DNA from: Gordonia crocea
GTDB lineage: Bacteria > Actinomycetota > Actinomycetes > Mycobacteriales > Mycobacteriaceae
Assembly (NCBI RefSeq): GCF_009932435.1
Contig: NZ_BJOU01000001.1
Location: 1-64,000, forward strand
DNA: 64,000 nt
Direction of reading: 5' to 3'
Positions 62,651 through 64,000 of this stretch are shown here, one piece after another. The notes beneath the pieces were generated by a model, which was not told the origin of the DNA, searched no databases, and saw only the letters and a program-made list of their open reading frames with translations. Numbering within the stretch: position 1 is the first letter of the stretch; each line of letters starts with the position of its first letter. A program made the translations under genes and the position numbers.

Positions 62651-62665
62651 GCTTGTTTAACAAGC
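62651..62665. promoter_or_regulatory. Palindrome downstream of dnaB
   Basis: GCTTGTT-T-AACAAGC, perfect 7-base arms with one central base, 46 bases after the dnaB stop. Could be an operator for the promoter at 62719 or a weak terminator stem. Confidence 0.35.
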
Positions 62666-62718
62666 CTGATCACGGCGTAAGAATCGCCCTGACTAGGGCA
62701 AACATGGTCAGGCGAGCG

Positions 62719-62746
62719 TTGCCCGTAGCCCGCGTTTCGGTATGAT
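62719..62746 (+). promoter_or_regulatory. Good sigma-A-like promoter with no clear gene
   Basis: TTGCCC, 16-base spacer, TATGAT. It reads toward a 15-codon frame (62826-62873) and then antisense into the gene at 62880. A small RNA or antisense transcript is possible. Confidence 0.4.
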
Positions 62747-62879
62747 TTCCTGCTAATTTTGCCGGGGAATCTATTCCTGGAAATCGCCGAGTGCGCGGGT
62801 GAAACCGGGCGACGAAGGGGCTGAAGTGACCGGCGGCTGGCGGCAGGCTATCGGCGATTGGCTTGTGGGATGAGCTCGT

Positions 62880-63698
62880 CTAATTCGCAGATGACGTTGG
62901 TGCTGGTTTTGGGGATGTGCTCGGCGGATTCGACGCTTGCTCGGTGACTCCGTGACCGGGCTTGGTCAGCGGAAGGGTTGCGAGGTGCTTCTGGAGCCGC
63001 TTCGACATCGGCATGAACGTGACGAAGGTCAGGCTTCCCGAGACAACCGCGCCTACCAGCGGCACGACCTTGGCTGCGCTCTTGGCGAAGACCTGCTTGG
63101 TCATCTGAATGCCCAGGAGCCCTGCAACCTTCTTGACCACCGGATATATCGCACCCTTGGTGAGAGCCTTCTGCGGCAGCTTCCTGGCCACTTCACTTGC
63201 GATCAACTTCGAGACTTGCGCCACGCCGGCCTGGGCCGCGTTCACGCCAAACATCACGCCGATGAACAGCGTGAGCATGCTTTCGGTCGCGGAGTCCATT
63301 CCGTCGGCGCTGTCGTCGAAGAGCTCCGGCCAGCTGTAGATGTAGGCGAGCTTCTGGACGACGCGAAGAAGGTGCCCATAGTACTGCGCGATATCAGCCG
63401 GGACCGTGCCGATCGCTGCGAGGCCTCCAGGGATGCCGGCTGCCGTGGAAAGTGTCGTCACCTTGCCGGTCTCGAACTTGATCACGCTGTTGGCGATCTT
63501 GTCGATCACTTGAGGTGTTACGCCTGCTTCGGCCGGTGTTGTGGCGATAGCGAGTTTGATCTGCTCGTCGGTGCAGTATCGCTTCAGCTCTCTGCGGAGG
63601 AAGGCCTCCCGGTTGATCTGCACACCCGGCAGCTGAGCCGATGCCTGCAGCGTCTGCTCGAACTTCGTCGACGGAGCGACCTGATTGCCTTTGGCCAT
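62880..63698 (-). CDS. EcsC-like protein, lower GC
   Basis: 272 residues. The stretch TLSTAAGIPGGLAAIGTVPADIAQYYGHLLRVVQKLAYIYSWPEL (split over residues ~82-125) has the Gly-rich hydrophobic plus helical pattern of EcsC-type proteins. Two further hydrophobic segments (LTLFIGVMFGVNAAQAGVAQ, VVPLVGAVVSGSLTFVTF) suggest membrane association. The C-terminal ~30 residues are Pro/Ser/Thr-rich. GC content is lower than that of dnaB, hinting at recent arrival. Family call is tentative. Confidence 0.6.
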   Translation of the reverse strand: MAKGNQVAPSTKFEQTLQASAQLPGVQINREAFLRRELKRYCTDEQIKLAIATTPAEAGVTPQVIDKIANSVIKFETGKVTTLSTAAGIPGGLAAIGTVPADIAQYYGHLLRVVQKLAYIYSWPELFDDSADGMDSATESMLTLFIGVMFGVNAAQAGVAQVSKLIASEVARKLPQKALTKGAIYPVVKKVAGLLGIQMTKQVFAKSAAKVVPLVGAVVSGSLTFVTFMPMSKRLQKHLATLPLTKPGHGVTEQASNPPSTSPKPAPTSSAN

Positions 63699-63870
63699 GG
63701 GAGCAACCTATCGCAGCCTTCCGACACGGACCGCTGATGGGGCGAAGGAGACGTCGGCCTATCACCCGAAATGCCTCGCTGACCGATTGTCGACTTGCTC
63801 CCTTAGTAGCCCTTCGACCTCGATTTCTTGCTAGATTTGGTGCTAATTCCTGCGGAAGCGGAGGTGTCAC

Positions 63871-64000
63871 TTGACCGAGAGTTCCCGCGCGGCGGTGACG
63901 TGGCGGTTCCGATTCGCTGGCGACAAGGTGTCCCGCGTGTTGAACTGGCGGTCCGACGGTCCGCCGGATCTCGCACGTGTAGTTCCGATTCGCAAGCCTC
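63871..64000 (+). CDS. Possible gene start, cut by window end
   Basis: An open frame from the TTG at 63871 (LTESSRAAVTWRF...) runs to the window end. GGAGGTG 6 bases upstream could be its ribosome site. A GTG at 63864 opens another frame with poorer codon use. Only 43 codons are visible, so identity cannot be judged. Confidence 0.35.
   Translation, partial: MTESSRAAVTWRFRFAGDKVSRVLNWRSDGPPDLARVVPIRKP

Overview
The window is chromosomal DNA from a high-GC actinobacterium of the Mycobacteriales. The right-hand part has the same gene order as the core locus near the origin in Mycobacterium tuberculosis: LLM oxidoreductase, ino1, PadR regulator, DUF5318, ponA, a GT-C-like membrane protein, rpsF-ssb-rpsR-rplI, and an intein-containing dnaB. 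Codon bias, the GTG/ATG starts and the GTGA/ATGA overlaps fit Gordonia or a close relative; the genus is an inference. No tRNA, rRNA or CRISPR array was seen.

Layout. (1) 1-12.65 kb: accessory signalling block. It holds a ClpB-like AAA+ gene with a YbjN/chaperone-like protein and a membrane protein, a PaaK-like adenylating enzyme coupled to a ThiF/E1-like enzyme, a response-regulator-like protein, a LuxR-type regulator broken by an amber codon, and a four-gene operon ending in a CHAT-family peptidase and a TPR protein. (2) 12.68-19.1 kb: a lower-GC TerY-P triad (vWA, PP2C, kinase) followed in the same operon by a DA1-like metallopeptidase and a YidC paralogue with a long extra C-terminus. (3) 19.25-20.35 kb: an intact IS481-family element inserted exactly in the CTAG of a kinase stop codon. 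(4) 20.35-28.4 kb: a second signalling operon (coiled-coil protein, ClpB-like AAA+, radical SAM activase-like protein, FHA, PP2C, Ser/Thr kinase) with a divergent membrane protein. Its AAA+ and membrane proteins are paralogues of those at 0-2.5 kb. (5) 28.4-33.9 kb: SLC13/ArsB-like permease, LuxR regulator, small proteins, a DUF6745 gene and two tandem secreted cysteine proteins. (6) 33.9-45.0 kb: six translationally coupled genes (DUF4132, MoxR AAA+, DUF5682, vWA, SWIM, unknown), matching the E. coli yehI/yehLMPQ type of MoxR-vWA system. (7) 45-64 kb: mostly conserved housekeeping genes, with small secreted proteins and a lower-GC tail.

How it fits together. An 11-base motif, GGGGAAACGGC, lies upstream of four genes or operons: PaaK-ThiF, CHAT-TPR, the LuxR regulator and a 102-aa protein gene. 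It occurs nowhere else that I could find by eye. It ties the two ends of the accessory block (3 kb and 31 kb) into one probable regulon controlled by LuxR-type regulators, with the TerY-P and kinase/FHA modules lying between them. The block looks like a stack of NTP- and phosphorylation-dependent stress or conflict modules beside a core-genome segment.
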